Positions 55,226 to 64,000 of a stretch of 64,000 nucleotides of DNA are shown one piece after another. The notes beneath the pieces were generated by a model. The model did no database searches. It saw only the letters and a program-made list of their open reading frames with translations, and was not told the origin of the DNA. Within the stretch, counting starts at the first letter, position 1. Each line of letters starts with the position of its first letter. The position numbers and the translations under genes are program-made. Source of the stretch: Chersky-840 sp035604715 (GTDB lineage Bacteria; Actinomycetota; Acidimicrobiia; Acidimicrobiales; UBA8190); assembly GCA_963731665.1 (NCBI GenBank), contig CAVSWP010000011.1, positions 868,001-932,000 on the forward strand, in the 5' to 3' direction.

Positions 55226-56151
55226 ATGGGACTGCTCGACGGCAAGGTGGCCGTCGTCACCGGTGCCGGCCACGGGATCGGCCGCGGCGAGGCGCTCGAG
55301 CTCGCCCGGCAGGGGGCCAAGGTCGTCGTCAACGACGTCGGCGGGTCGGTGCGCGGCGAAGGCGTCGACAAGGGCTCGGCCGAGGAGGTCGCCGAGATCA
55401 TCCGGGGCCGGGGCGGCGAGGCCGCCGGCAACTACGACGACGTCGCCGACTGGGCCGGGGCCGCCAACCTGGTGCGCCAGGCCGTCGACGAGTTCGGCCG
55501 CCTCGACGTCCTCGTCAACAACGCCGGCATCGTGCGCGACGCCATGCTGTTCTCGATGTCCGAGGGCGACTTCGACGCCGTGGTGCGGGTGCACCTCAAG
55601 GGCACCTTCGCCACCACCCACCATGCCGCGGTGCACTGGCGCGAGGAGTCCAAGGCGGGACGGCAGCCCCGGGCCGCCATCGTCAACACGGTGTCCTCGG
55701 CGGGGCTCCAGGGCAACGTGGGCCAGGCCAACTACGGCGCGGCCAAGGCCGGCATCGCCGCGCTGACGGTGATCACGAGCCTCGAGCTGTCGCGCTACGG
55801 GGTGCGGGCCAACGCCGTGGCCCCCGGGGGCATGACCCGCATCACGGCCACCTTGCGCAAGGACGCCGAGGTGCGCGAGCCCGACCAGCTCGATGACGGT
55901 GACTACGACCCCATGAACCCGGCCAACTCGGCGCCCATGGTGGCCTGGCTGGCGTCGGACGACGCCCTGCACGTGACCGGGCAGGTCTTTCGCGCCGTGG
56001 GCCACCGCATCAGCCACTACGTGCCCTGGACGCTCGGTGTCACCGTGGAGACCAAGGGCAAGCCGGCCCGCTGGGAGCCCGAGGACATCGGCCCGGCGGT
56101 CAACGCCCATGTCTTCGGGTCGCGCGCCCGGGTCTGCAGCTGGGCGGCTGA
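55226..56151 (+). CDS. Short-chain dehydrogenase/reductase, 3' end frameshifted
   Basis: An NAD(P)-dependent SDR of about 308 residues. The cofactor motif is TGAGHGIGRG, NNAGIV follows, and the catalytic Tyr170 and Lys174 are in YGAAKAG. Family sequence continues to HVFGSRAR. The reading frame then has no stop and would run on to 57016, through the next gene in the wrong frame. If one G is added to the CCCGGG run at 56127-56132 the ending becomes GLQLGG followed by the TGA at 56149-56151, a natural end for this family. I therefore end the gene there and treat the missing base as a frameshift or sequencing error. Confidence 0.85.
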
Positions 56152-56198
56152 TCCCGGTCGGCGCCCCGGGGGGCGCCCGCGACGATGGGGAGGACGAC

Positions 56199-57032
56199 AT
56201 GGCAAGCGTGTGGAGCTACGAGGGCAAGCGGGTGCTGGTGAGCGGGGGCGGCGGCGCCGGCATGGGGGCCGCGGCGGTGCGCGACCTGCTCGAGCTCGGC
56301 GCCGAGGTGCACGTGTTCGACGTGAAAGAGCCGGCGTCGAAGGTGGCCAGCTACCGCTCCGTGGACCTGCGCGACCCGGGCGCCATCGAGGCGGCCGTGG
56401 CCGAGCTGGGTGGCCCCCTCGACGCGCTGTTCAATTGCGCGGGCCTGCCCGGCCCTCCGTTCTCGGGCCTCGACGTCATGCTGGTGAACTTCATCGCGGC
56501 GCGCCATCTCACCACCTTGGCGGCCGAGCACATGGCGGAAGGCTCGGCGGTGTGCACCATCTCCTCGGCGGGCGCCTTCGGGTGGGAGAACGTCATGGAC
56601 CAGCTGTCCCCGCTCCTCGACACCCCCGGGTACGCCGAGGCCCGGCAGTGGTGCGAGGACCACCCCCAGGTGGTGGGCGAGGGATACCTGCTGTCCAAGC
56701 AGGCCATCATCATCTGGACGCTGCACGCCGCCCTGGACCTCGCACCCCGGGGGATCCGCGTCAACTGCACCAGCCCGGGGCCCACCCAGACCCCGATGAT
56801 GCCCTCGTTCGAGGCCTACATGGGCAAGGACTTCATGGACCGCTTCCCCAAGCCCCTGGGGGGCCGCAACTCCACCCCCGAGGAGCAGGGGCATCTGGTG
56901 GTGTTCCTCAACAGCGACGCGGCGACCTACATCACCGGGACCAACGTCTACGCGGACGGCGGGTTCTCGGCCGGCATGCTCACGTCGCGCCTGGACTTCT
57001 CGGTGCTCTCCGGTGAGACCCCGGCCGGCTGA
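56199..57032 (+). CDS. Short-chain dehydrogenase/reductase, second
   Basis: A 277-residue SDR. The cofactor motif is VSGGGGAGMG, FNCAGLPG replaces the usual NNAG, and the catalytic Ser-Tyr-Lys region is CTISSAGAFG through YLLSKQA. It ends NVYADGGFSAGM, the usual SDR C-terminus. Many relatives are annotated as 3-alpha-hydroxysteroid or cyclohexanol-type dehydrogenases, so a hydroxyl-group oxidation of a cyclic substrate is plausible. ATG 56199 is preceded by GGGGAGGA. The next gene follows after 15 nt. Confidence 0.9.
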   Translation: MASVWSYEGKRVLVSGGGGAGMGAAAVRDLLELGAEVHVFDVKEPASKVASYRSVDLRDPGAIEAAVAELGGPLDALFNCAGLPGPPFSGLDVMLVNFIAARHLTTLAAEHMAEGSAVCTISSAGAFGWENVMDQLSPLLDTPGYAEARQWCEDHPQVVGEGYLLSKQAIIIWTLHAALDLAPRGIRVNCTSPGPTQTPMMPSFEAYMGKDFMDRFPKPLGGRNSTPEEQGHLVVFLNSDAATYITGTNVYADGGFSAGMLTSRLDFSVLSGETPAG

Positions 57033-57047
57033 GCGAGGCGGGCGCGG

Positions 57048-59147
57048 GTGACCCAGCAACGGGGGGATCTCGAGGAGTTCTTCCACCCCAAGGCGGTCGC
57101 GCTCGTGGGCTCGGTCAACCGCAATGCCAAGCCCGAGCGCCTGCGGGCCGCCTACGGCGAGCGCTGGGGCGACCGGTGGTTCCTGGTGAACGCCAAGGGC
57201 GGCACCATCGGCGACATCCCCGTCTACGAGCACGTCACCGACATCCCCTCGGAGATCACCCTGGCGGTGGTCAACGTCGGGACCCGGCTGGTGACCAAGA
57301 CGGTGGAGGAGTGCGGCAAGCACGGGGTCCCCTACGTCCTGATCTTCACCGCCGGGTTCAGCGAGATGGGCGAGGCCGGTGCCGCCCTGGAGCGCGAGGT
57401 GGGCGAGATGGCCCGCCGCTACGGCATCCGCGTCTTCGGCCCCAACACCAACACCAACGCCTTCGAGGTGCTCCCCCAACCCCCCCGGCGCCGCGGCGGC
57501 CGCATCGGCCTGGTGACCCAGAGCGGGCACCAGGGGCGTCCGCTGGTGCAGGGAACCGAGTTCGGCGTGGCCTTCAGCCGCTGGGTGCCCACCGGCAACG
57601 AGCTCGACCTCGAGGCGGCGGACTTCATCGAGTACTTCGCCTACGACGACGACACCGCCGTGATCGCCGGCTACTTCGAGGGGTTCAAGGACCCCGCCAA
57701 GCTGCGGCGCGCCCTGGAGGCCGCCAACGCCCAGGGCAAGCCGGTGGTGGCGCTCAAGATGGGCAGCACCGAGGCGGGGACGCGCATGGCCAGCTCACAC
57801 ACCGGGCACCTGGCCGGCTCCGACGCCGTGGTCGAGGGACTGTTCGCCCAGTACGGCGTGGCCCGGGTGCGCGACCTCGACGAGCTGCTCGAGACGGCCG
57901 CCCTGTTCGCCAAGCTGCCCCCGGGCACCGGGGGGAGGTGCTGTCTGTACTCCATCTCCGGCGGGTCGGGCACGCTCATGGCCGAGGTGGCCGAGTCGAA
58001 CGGGGTCCCCGTGCCCGTGCTGGCGGCCAAGACCCAGGCGGGGCTGCGCGAGATGATCCCCGACTACCTCACCGTGGCCAACCCCGTGGACAACGGCGCC
58101 CAGTTCCTGGTGTCGGCCCCCGTGGAGGACCGCAAGCGCGTCTTCGACCTCGTCGCCGCCGACCCCAACGTCGACGTCATCGTCATCGGGCTCACCGGCG
58201 CCCTGGGACGGCTCACCGACCGCTTCGCCGAGGACATCGCGGCGTTCGTCGACGACCTGGCCAAGCCGGTGGTGGTCACGTGGAACTCGTTCAAGACCGA
58301 CGAGCAGGGATTCACCACCATCGTCGACTCCGGCGTGCCCTTGTTCCGGTCGTTTCGCAACTGCTTCACGGCGATGCGGGCCTTCGACCGGTACCAAAAG
58401 GCGTCGGCGTCGTTCCGCCACCGCAAAGCACTGTCGAGCCGCCTGTCTCCACAGGCGGCGGCCGCACTCACCGACGGTGCCGGCACCGGCCCTGCTCCTC
58501 TCGGTGTCGACGCGTCGCGGCGCCTGCTCGAGTCCTTCGGCATCCCCGTGGCCGGGGAGGGGGTGGCCCACTCGGCCGCCGAGGCGGCCCGCATGGCCAG
58601 CGCCATCGGCTTCCCCGTGGTCATGAAGATCGCCTCGCCTGACTTCCCCCACAAGTCCGACGCCGGGCTGGTGCGGCTGTCGGTGGGCTCGGCGTCCGAG
58701 GCCCGGGCGACCTACGGCGAGCTCGTGGCGCGCGCCCGGCGGGCCAAGCGCGCGGCGCGCATCGAGGGGGTCCAGATCCAAGAGCAGGTCGAGGGCGGCA
58801 CCGAGATGATCGTGGGGATCACCCGCGACCCCGTGTTCGGCCCGGCCGTGCTCGTGGGCACCGGCGGCGTGTTCGCCGAGGTCCTGGCGGACGTGGCCGT
58901 GCGGCCCCTGCCCATCGACCGGCGCGACGCCCAGGACATGGTCGAGGGCCTGCGGGGCTTCGCCCTGCTGGCCGGCGCCCGGGGCCGCGAGCGCGGCGAC
59001 GTGAAGGCACTGGTCGACGTGGTCCTGGCCGTGGCCCGCCTGGCGGCGGCGTGCGGCGACCGGCTCGTCGAGCTCGATCTCAACCCCGTCGTGGTACGGC
59101 GCCGCGGGGCGGTGGCCGTCGACTCCCTCGTGGTCACGGCGGGCTAG
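57048..59147 (+). CDS. NDP-forming acyl-CoA synthetase (ACD family)
   Basis: A 699-residue synthetase that makes an acyl-CoA from acid, CoA and ATP (ADP-forming), or the reverse. Residues about 1-130 are the CoA-binding domain (FFHPKAVALVGSVNRN). The middle contains the phospho-His loop GLVTQSGHQGRPLVQG and a second succinyl-CoA-ligase-like domain. The C-terminal 220 residues are an ATP-grasp domain (GFPVVMKIASPDFPHKSDAG, EQVEGGTEMIVGI and LVELDLNPVVVRR). All parts are fused in one chain. GTG 57048; the acyl-CoA dehydrogenase starts 3 nt after its stop. Confidence 0.9.
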   Translation: MTQQRGDLEEFFHPKAVALVGSVNRNAKPERLRAAYGERWGDRWFLVNAKGGTIGDIPVYEHVTDIPSEITLAVVNVGTRLVTKTVEECGKHGVPYVLIFTAGFSEMGEAGAALEREVGEMARRYGIRVFGPNTNTNAFEVLPQPPRRRGGRIGLVTQSGHQGRPLVQGTEFGVAFSRWVPTGNELDLEAADFIEYFAYDDDTAVIAGYFEGFKDPAKLRRALEAANAQGKPVVALKMGSTEAGTRMASSHTGHLAGSDAVVEGLFAQYGVARVRDLDELLETAALFAKLPPGTGGRCCLYSISGGSGTLMAEVAESNGVPVPVLAAKTQAGLREMIPDYLTVANPVDNGAQFLVSAPVEDRKRVFDLVAADPNVDVIVIGLTGALGRLTDRFAEDIAAFVDDLAKPVVVTWNSFKTDEQGFTTIVDSGVPLFRSFRNCFTAMRAFDRYQKASASFRHRKALSSRLSPQAAAALTDGAGTGPAPLGVDASRRLLESFGIPVAGEGVAHSAAEAARMASAIGFPVVMKIASPDFPHKSDAGLVRLSVGSASEARATYGELVARARRAKRAARIEGVQIQEQVEGGTEMIVGITRDPVFGPAVLVGTGGVFAEVLADVAVRPLPIDRRDAQDMVEGLRGFALLAGARGRERGDVKALVDVVLAVARLAAACGDRLVELDLNPVVVRRRGAVAVDSLVVTAG

Positions 59148-59150
59148 GCC

Positions 59151-60278
59151 GTGCAGCTCGAGCTCTCCGACGACCAACAGGCACTGCAGGAGTCGGTGCG
59201 CGCCGTGCTCGAGCGCGAGTGCCCCATGTCGCTGGTGCGCAGTGTGGTGGAGGACCACAAGCACGCCGAGGCGCTGTGGACCCGCATGGTCGAGCTCGAC
59301 TGGCCCGCCCTGGCCGTCCCCGAGGCCTACGGCGGGCTGGGGCTCGGGTTCGTGGAGTTGGCCGTGGTGTGCGAACAGCTCGGCGCGTTCCTGTGCCCGG
59401 CCCCGTTCCTGGCCACGGCGACGCAGTACGTCGGGGCCGTCCTGGGTGCGGGCAGCGACGACCAGCGCGAGCGCTTCGTGGGCGCGGTGGCGCGCGACGG
59501 CGCCGTGGGGACCCTGGCCGTGGCCGAAGGGCCCGGGACCTACGAGGCGTCGGGCATCGTGTCGCTGGCCACGCCCGACGGGGACAGCTTCGTGCTCGAC
59601 GGCGAGAAGTGCTTCGTCTTCGACGCCGACGTCGCCGACGAGGTCGTGGTGGCGGCCCGGCTACCGGGGACCACCGGCGACGACGGCATCGGCCTGTTCG
59701 TCGTCCCCGGGGCGTCGCTCGACACCGAGCCCATGCGGGGGCTCGACGCCAGCCGCAGCTACGTCACCGTGGTGCTCGACGCCGTGCGGGTGGGGCCCGA
59801 CCGGGTGCTGGGCGAGCCCGGCGCCGCCGGCTCGGTGCTGCGGGTCGTGGTCCAGCAGGCCACCGTGGCCCTGGCCACCGAGATGGTGGGGACGTGCCAG
59901 GCGATCTTCGACATGGTGCACGCCTATGTCCAAGAGCGCGAGCAGTTCGGGGTGAAGATCGGGTCCTTCCAGGCCATCAAGCACAAGCTCGCCAACATGT
60001 TCGTGGCCCTCGAGTCGGCGCGTGCCACCGCCTACTTCGCGGCGGCCGCCATCGCCGAGTCCGACGAGCGCCTGGACGTGGCCGTCGCCATGGCCAAGGC
60101 CAGCGTCGGTGACTGTCAGCGACTGGTCACCCAGGAGGGCATCCAGTGCCTGGGCGGCATCGGCTACACCTGGGAACACGACATGCACCTCTACGTCAAG
60201 CGGGCCAAAGCGGGCGCCGCGCTCTTCGGCACCGGCGCCGAGCACCTCGAGCGCCTGTCGCACCTGCTCGGCCTGTGA
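59151..60278 (+). CDS. Acyl-CoA dehydrogenase
   Basis: A 375-residue FAD-dependent enzyme of the FadE group. The N-terminal helices start LELSDDQQALQESVRAVLE. The middle beta-domain has TLAVAEGPGTYEA. The C-terminus has REQFGVKIGSFQAIKHKLANM and QCLGGIGYTWEHDMHLYVKRA, a signature shared with FadE proteins of actinobacterial steroid and branched-lipid catabolism. Several of those work as heterotetramers with a second FadE, but no partner gene is adjacent. The GTG start is 3 nt after the synthetase stop, so translation is coupled. It is the last gene of the unit. Confidence 0.93.
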   Translation: MQLELSDDQQALQESVRAVLERECPMSLVRSVVEDHKHAEALWTRMVELDWPALAVPEAYGGLGLGFVELAVVCEQLGAFLCPAPFLATATQYVGAVLGAGSDDQRERFVGAVARDGAVGTLAVAEGPGTYEASGIVSLATPDGDSFVLDGEKCFVFDADVADEVVVAARLPGTTGDDGIGLFVVPGASLDTEPMRGLDASRSYVTVVLDAVRVGPDRVLGEPGAAGSVLRVVVQQATVALATEMVGTCQAIFDMVHAYVQEREQFGVKIGSFQAIKHKLANMFVALESARATAYFAAAAIAESDERLDVAVAMAKASVGDCQRLVTQEGIQCLGGIGYTWEHDMHLYVKRAKAGAALFGTGAEHLERLSHLLGL

Positions 60279-60310
60279 GCGCTCAGTAGGCACTCAGGAG
60301 GCCCGGCTCC

Positions 60311-61053
60311 TCAGGGCAGGCTGGTGACGGGCACCGACGGGAGGGTGATCACCGGGACCCCCGACGGCAGGGCGAAGTCACTGGCGGGGGGCGACGACGA
60401 GTAGCTCGTCAGCTGGAAGGTCCCCCCCGGTGCCTGAGCGAAGGCCAGGATCCCCGAGTCGGTGACGCAGTACTTCACCGTCTGGCCCAAGCTCGTGTAG
60501 TTCACGCACTTGGCCGACAGGCCGGCGTAGGTCGAATTGGAGAAGGCCACGCTGTAGCCCGCCGTGTGGGCGGCGGCGGTGGCCTCGACGGCGCGGAACT
60601 CGTTGATCAGGTTCGTGGGGTTGAACACGTCGGTGATCGACGCGAACGGGTTGGGGCCGGTGGACGACTCCTCCACGCAATCGTTCTGGCCCCCGGCAGC
60701 GGTGCACAGGTAGCTGTCGGTCCCGTTGTCGATGAGTGACCCGCTCGAGAAGGCGAACACCGACTTCGGCGGCATCTGCTCGATGGTGATCGTCTGTGAC
60801 GGCCCGGTGGAGCTGTGCGAGGTGTACACCGCCTTGAACGTGGCGCGCGCTCCGCCTGCACCGACGACGACAGGGCGCCCAGCTCGCCGGCGTCGGACGA
60901 GCCGGGCGCCGTGGTGGCGCCGCCGCCCGACGTCGTGTCGGTGGTGGCCGTCGTCCCGGAGTTGCGCGTGCCGCTGCACGCGCCCAGCACCACGCCGCTC
61001 AGCACCACCCCCGCCAAGAGGACCAGCCCGGTGGTGCGGAGCGATGCCTGCAC
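60311..61053 (-). pseudogene. Putative lipoprotein gene with a single frameshift
   Basis: The first part (start at 61053) encodes a lipoprotein signal with lipobox LGAC, then a Thr/Ser/Gly-rich linker ending GELGALSSSVQ. The frame then breaks near 60845-60866. The other frame continues with RATFKAVYTSHSSTGPSQ, then Cys-containing segments (YLCTAAGGQNDCVEES, KYCVTDSG), to the stop at 60311. Corrected, the product has about 247 residues with four Cys likely forming disulfides outside the membrane. I do not recognise the family. A sequencing indel is the likeliest cause. It lies downstream of two CoA-ligase genes on the same strand. Confidence 0.65.
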
Positions 61054-61116
61054 GCTGAGCCCTCCTGTGGGTCCGGTGCTCGATTGGCGGCTCGTCAGTG
61101 GCCGGTGATCAGTGGA

Positions 61117-62649
61117 TCAGCGGCCGGTGCCGGGGTAGCCGCCGCCACCGTAGCTGGCGTCCAGCGAGTCGTAGTCGATGGCGAAGCCGTTGCGGGGCAG
61201 CGCGTCGGTGAACACGACCGCCTTGGGCTTCTTGTACGAGGCGATCCGCTCCCGGCAGTGCCCGATGATCTCCTCGGCGTCGGCCTCCTGGCCCTCGCGC
61301 AGCACCACGATGGCGGTGACGTTCTGGCCCCAGGTGCGGTCGGGCACGCCGATCACCGCGGCGTCGGCCACCGCCGGGTGTGACTTCAGGCACCCCTCGA
61401 CCTCAGTGGGGTAGATGTTCTCGGCCGCCGACTTGATCAGCCTGGTCTTGGGGCCGATGAAGGTCAGCGACCCGTCGGCCTCGATGCGGCCCAGGTCGTT
61501 GGTGTGGTGCCACCCGCCCGCTTGGCGCTGCTCGTTGAGCTCGGGGCGGTTGAAGTAGCCGTTCATCACCGTGGGACCGCGCACGGCGATCTCGCCCGTC
61601 TCGCCCGGCCCGAGCTCGGCCCCGTCGGGGTCGAGCACGGCGATGCGCACGAAGGGTGCGGGCCGACCGCTCGTGCCCACGCTGGGTTGCAGGGCGTTGA
61701 AGGTGGCGAGCCCCATCACCTCGGTCTGGCCGTACCCGGCGGGCCGCCGGCCCCAGGGGCTGTCGTCCACGGTGATCATCGCCGTCCACTGCGGCTTGCC
61801 GGGGAAGCCCCGCAAGCTCGACAGGTCGAAGCGCCCGTCGGCGTTGAGCTCGACGATCTGGTCCATGGTGGGCGGCATTATGAAGGCGCCCGTGCAGTGC
61901 TCCTCGGCGATCAGCCGGCACAGCTCCTCGGCGTCCGCCCGGGGCGTGAACACGTTGGCCCCCCCGGCCAGCAGCGTCGCCAGGGTGGTCATGAACGTGG
62001 CCACGTGGAACAGCGGCCCGCAGTCGAGGTACACGTAGTCGGCACCCACCCCCTGGATCTGGGCCATCAACGACCCCTGCACCACCAGGGCCCGGTTCGA
62101 CAGCAGGGCCCCGTTGGGGCTCCCCGTGAACGCCGCGGTGTACATCATGAGCACGGCGGCGCGCTCGTCTCCGTCCCCGCCGGGGTCGTCGTCGGCCCCC
62201 GAGGCCAGGAACGCCTCGTAGCCCTGGTCGCCTTCGACGTCGTGGCCGATCCACCGCGCCCTGGACCCGCTGTCGTGGCGCGCCTGGCGCAGGGTGTCGC
62301 CGATTTCGGCTTCTTGGAAGAACACCACCGCCGGGTCGCTGTCGGTGATCACGAAGACGAACTCGGCCGCGCTCTGGCGCCAGTTGGCCGGGCAGAACAC
62401 CGCGCCGAGCTTGGCCGCCGCCAACAACCCCTCGAGCAGGCGGTGGCAGTTCTGGCCCAACCACAACAGCCGGTCACCGGGGCCCACCCCCGAGGCGGCC
62501 AGGGCGTTGGCGAGCTTGTTGACGCGCCCGTCGAGCGCCTCCCACGTGAGCCGGTACCCGCCGCACACCGCGCCCAGGTCGCCCGGGCGCGTGCTGGCGT
62601 GGCCCCGCAGGACGTCGGCCAGGGTGAGGTCGTGGAGGTCGTCTTTCAC
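61117..62649 (-). CDS. AMP-binding acyl-CoA synthetase-like protein lacking catalytic lysines
   Basis: A 510-residue ANL-fold protein with normal overall architecture: A5-like GYGQTEVMGLATF, A7 HTNDLGRIEADGSLTFIG, A8 KTRLIKSAAENIYPTEVE. Two key positions are changed. The P-loop reads YTAAFTGSPNGA instead of YTSGTTGxPKG, losing its Lys. The A10 region reads LPRNGFAIDYDSLDA, without the catalytic Lys. It ends SYGGGGYPGTGR, as do other lysine-less relatives. It may still form thioesters by another route or act in binding. GTG 62649 overlaps the PaaK-like stop as GTGA, so the two are made together. Confidence 0.88.
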   Translation of the reverse strand: MKDDLHDLTLADVLRGHASTRPGDLGAVCGGYRLTWEALDGRVNKLANALAASGVGPGDRLLWLGQNCHRLLEGLLAAAKLGAVFCPANWRQSAAEFVFVITDSDPAVVFFQEAEIGDTLRQARHDSGSRARWIGHDVEGDQGYEAFLASGADDDPGGDGDERAAVLMMYTAAFTGSPNGALLSNRALVVQGSLMAQIQGVGADYVYLDCGPLFHVATFMTTLATLLAGGANVFTPRADAEELCRLIAEEHCTGAFIMPPTMDQIVELNADGRFDLSSLRGFPGKPQWTAMITVDDSPWGRRPAGYGQTEVMGLATFNALQPSVGTSGRPAPFVRIAVLDPDGAELGPGETGEIAVRGPTVMNGYFNRPELNEQRQAGGWHHTNDLGRIEADGSLTFIGPKTRLIKSAAENIYPTEVEGCLKSHPAVADAAVIGVPDRTWGQNVTAIVVLREGQEADAEEIIGHCRERIASYKKPKAVVFTDALPRNGFAIDYDSLDASYGGGGYPGTGR

Positions 62650-63968
62650 TCGTCGACCACTCGGGCCGCCTTGTACCCCGAACGGGGGATGGTCTCGCGC
62701 TCGAGCACCTCGATGGTCGTCTCGATGCCCAACCGCTCCTTGAGCGCCGCCGCGCACTTGCGGGCCACCTCGGCGTCATCGGCGGGGGCACCCGAGCCCC
62801 GCTCCACCCGCACCGTCACGGCCCGCTGTTCATCGGTGGGCCGCACCATCTGCCACTCCAGGGTGGGCTCGGTCACGTCGGGCACCCCCCGCAGGGCCGA
62901 CTCCACCTCGTTGGCCTGGAAGCGCGTGCCCTGGACGGAGATGAGGTCCTTGAAGCGGCCGCCCCACAGCCCCCGGATGCTGGTCTCACCGCACGGGCAC
63001 GGCTCGCGCAGGATGGCGCAGGCCTCCTCGAGGTCATAGCGCAGCAGCCCGTTGTCGCGGTCCAGGGTGGTCACCACCAGGTCGCCCCACTCCCCGTCGG
63101 CGACCTCCTCCCCGGTGGCGGGGTCCACGGCCTGCACGATGCCCCAGTCCTCGTTGATGTGGGCACCGGGGAGTTGTCCGCACGCGCCCCCCACGTAGGC
63201 GTAGCACTCGGCCCCGGCCGTCATCAGGGGCATGCCCTTGCCCATGCCGAACCCCGGCATCCCCTTGAACTCGAGCCCGGCGTCTTTGGGGTCGATGCCC
63301 AGCTTGGCGGCCACCTCGAAGAACCGGCCGGTGGAGAACCCCATGAAGGGGATGTCGGGCTTCACCCGGGTCCAGAACCGCAGGCCCTGCTCGGCGGCCT
63401 CGTCGGTGTCGGGCGGCGGCACCCAGATGTTGAGCATCCCGAAGTACTCGTAGGAGCCCGACAGCATGGGCCCGCCCCCGTAGAGGTAGGCGGGATGGGC
63501 GTGAGTGGCGATCATCCCGGGCCGGTACCCGTATCGCCACCACGTGCGGGCCGAGGACTCGTACTCGATCCAGATGTCGCGCCGGGTCCACAACGAGATG
63601 GTGGGAATCCCCGTCGTCCCCGTGGAGGTCCCCACCCGCACCGCGGAGCGGGCATCGGTGAACCGGTACTGGCCGAACGGCGGGTGCGCCGTCTCGGAGT
63701 CGCGCAGGTCCTGCTTGACCGTGAGCGGCACGTGGCGCAGGTCGTCGACGGTCTTCACGTCCTCGGGGGCGGCGATCCCGGCTGCCGTCAGCTTGTCCCT
63801 GAACAGCGGGACGGGATTGTCGAACACCTTGCGCAGCAGCGTGGCCAGGCGCTCGTTCTGCAGCGCCCGCATCTTCTCGGGGTCCATGGTCTGGACCTCT
63901 GGGTCCCAGTACTTCTGCTCCGGGTCCCGGGGCGGCGGCCCCAGCACCTCGGGTCCGTAGCTCGGCAT
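62646..63968 (-). CDS. Phenylacetate-CoA ligase (PaaK)-like protein
   Basis: A 440-residue adenylate-forming ligase of the PaaK group. The P-loop is VGTSTGTTGIPTISLW, and later motifs are YVGGACGQLPGAHINEDWG, YDLEEACAIL, CPCGETSIRGLWGGRFKDLI and ETIPRSGYKAARVV near the C-terminus, where the Lys of the PRSGYKA segment is present. It likely activates an aromatic or cyclic carboxylic acid to its CoA ester. ATG 63968 has GGGAGGG upstream. It is the first gene of a leftward unit with the lysine-less ligase. Its promoter is largely outside the window. Confidence 0.88.
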   Translation of the reverse strand: MPSYGPEVLGPPPRDPEQKYWDPEVQTMDPEKMRALQNERLATLLRKVFDNPVPLFRDKLTAAGIAAPEDVKTVDDLRHVPLTVKQDLRDSETAHPPFGQYRFTDARSAVRVGTSTGTTGIPTISLWTRRDIWIEYESSARTWWRYGYRPGMIATHAHPAYLYGGGPMLSGSYEYFGMLNIWVPPPDTDEAAEQGLRFWTRVKPDIPFMGFSTGRFFEVAAKLGIDPKDAGLEFKGMPGFGMGKGMPLMTAGAECYAYVGGACGQLPGAHINEDWGIVQAVDPATGEEVADGEWGDLVVTTLDRDNGLLRYDLEEACAILREPCPCGETSIRGLWGGRFKDLISVQGTRFQANEVESALRGVPDVTEPTLEWQMVRPTDEQRAVTVRVERGSGAPADDAEVARKCAAALKERLGIETTIEVLERETIPRSGYKAARVVDE

Positions 63969-64000
63969 GGTCCCTCCCGGTCTGACTCGGTATGACTCGG

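Noticed and set aside
54191..57016. A 941-residue fusion protein spanning the amidohydrolase, the first SDR and the second SDR
   Set aside because: Only the part after 55226 matches a family, and only as far as about 56130. The rest is the wrong frame of genes with clear motifs.

Overview
The window is high-GC DNA from an actinobacterium and spans the chromosome replication origin. Read leftwards from rpmH the order is rpmH, rnpA, yidD, yidC, jag, rsmG. Read rightwards it is dnaA, dnaN, recF, a DUF721 gene, gyrB, gyrA. This is the classic origin layout of Actinomycetota. The very high GC content, frequent GTG starts, cytochrome P450s, and many acyl-CoA and thiolase-like genes suggest a free-living environmental lineage, possibly Acidimicrobiia-like. 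That placement is inference and was not tested.

Layout. (1) 1-13709 is the origin core. DnaA boxes lie on both sides of dnaA. Two parS-like repeats lie beyond rsmG, beside a small LAGLIDADG-like gene. (2) 13713-24804 holds a P450 and two large secreted proteins, an S53 (sedolisin) peptidase and a GH26-like glycoside hydrolase. Both carry near-identical copies of an IPT/TIG domain and of an unnamed module of about 210 residues. The peptidase gene is interrupted by three small indels inside these repeats. (3) 24918-24994 is tRNA-Ile(GAT). (4) 25073-35790 is a cell-surface region: two exported phosphoesterases in divergent orientation, then a tightly coupled four-gene operon encoding a helical-repeat protein, PelF-like glycosyltransferase, PelG-like flippase and a membrane-anchored beta-sandwich protein. 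Divergent to that operon is a full GGDEF-EAL protein. I read this as a reduced Pel-type, c-di-GMP-linked exopolysaccharide locus. (5) 35840-37956 holds small genes: an unknown, a VOC protein and a RodZ-like protein.

(6) 38349 to the end is a large catabolic island: P450 plus ferredoxin, two amidohydrolases, three CoA ligases of the ANL/PaaK superfamily, an NDP-forming acyl-CoA synthetase, an aldehyde dehydrogenase, three thiolase-like proteins, a DUF35 protein, a double-domain CoA-transferase, an enoyl-CoA hydratase, two SDRs and an acyl-CoA dehydrogenase. Together these could oxidise a cyclic or lipid-like substrate, activate it to a CoA thioester and shorten it by beta-oxidation or retro-aldol steps. 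The substrate cannot be read from the sequence. A recurrent imperfect palindrome, CTGACA-N4-TGTCAG, lies in the promoter regions of five transcription units or divergent pairs in this island, so one repressor probably controls it. No repressor of an obviously matching type is inside the window.

Several genes carry single small indels that break otherwise normal proteins (the S53 gene, one SDR, one lipoprotein). This looks more like draft-assembly error than decay, but the sequence alone cannot decide. No insertion sequence, prophage, CRISPR array or rRNA gene was seen.
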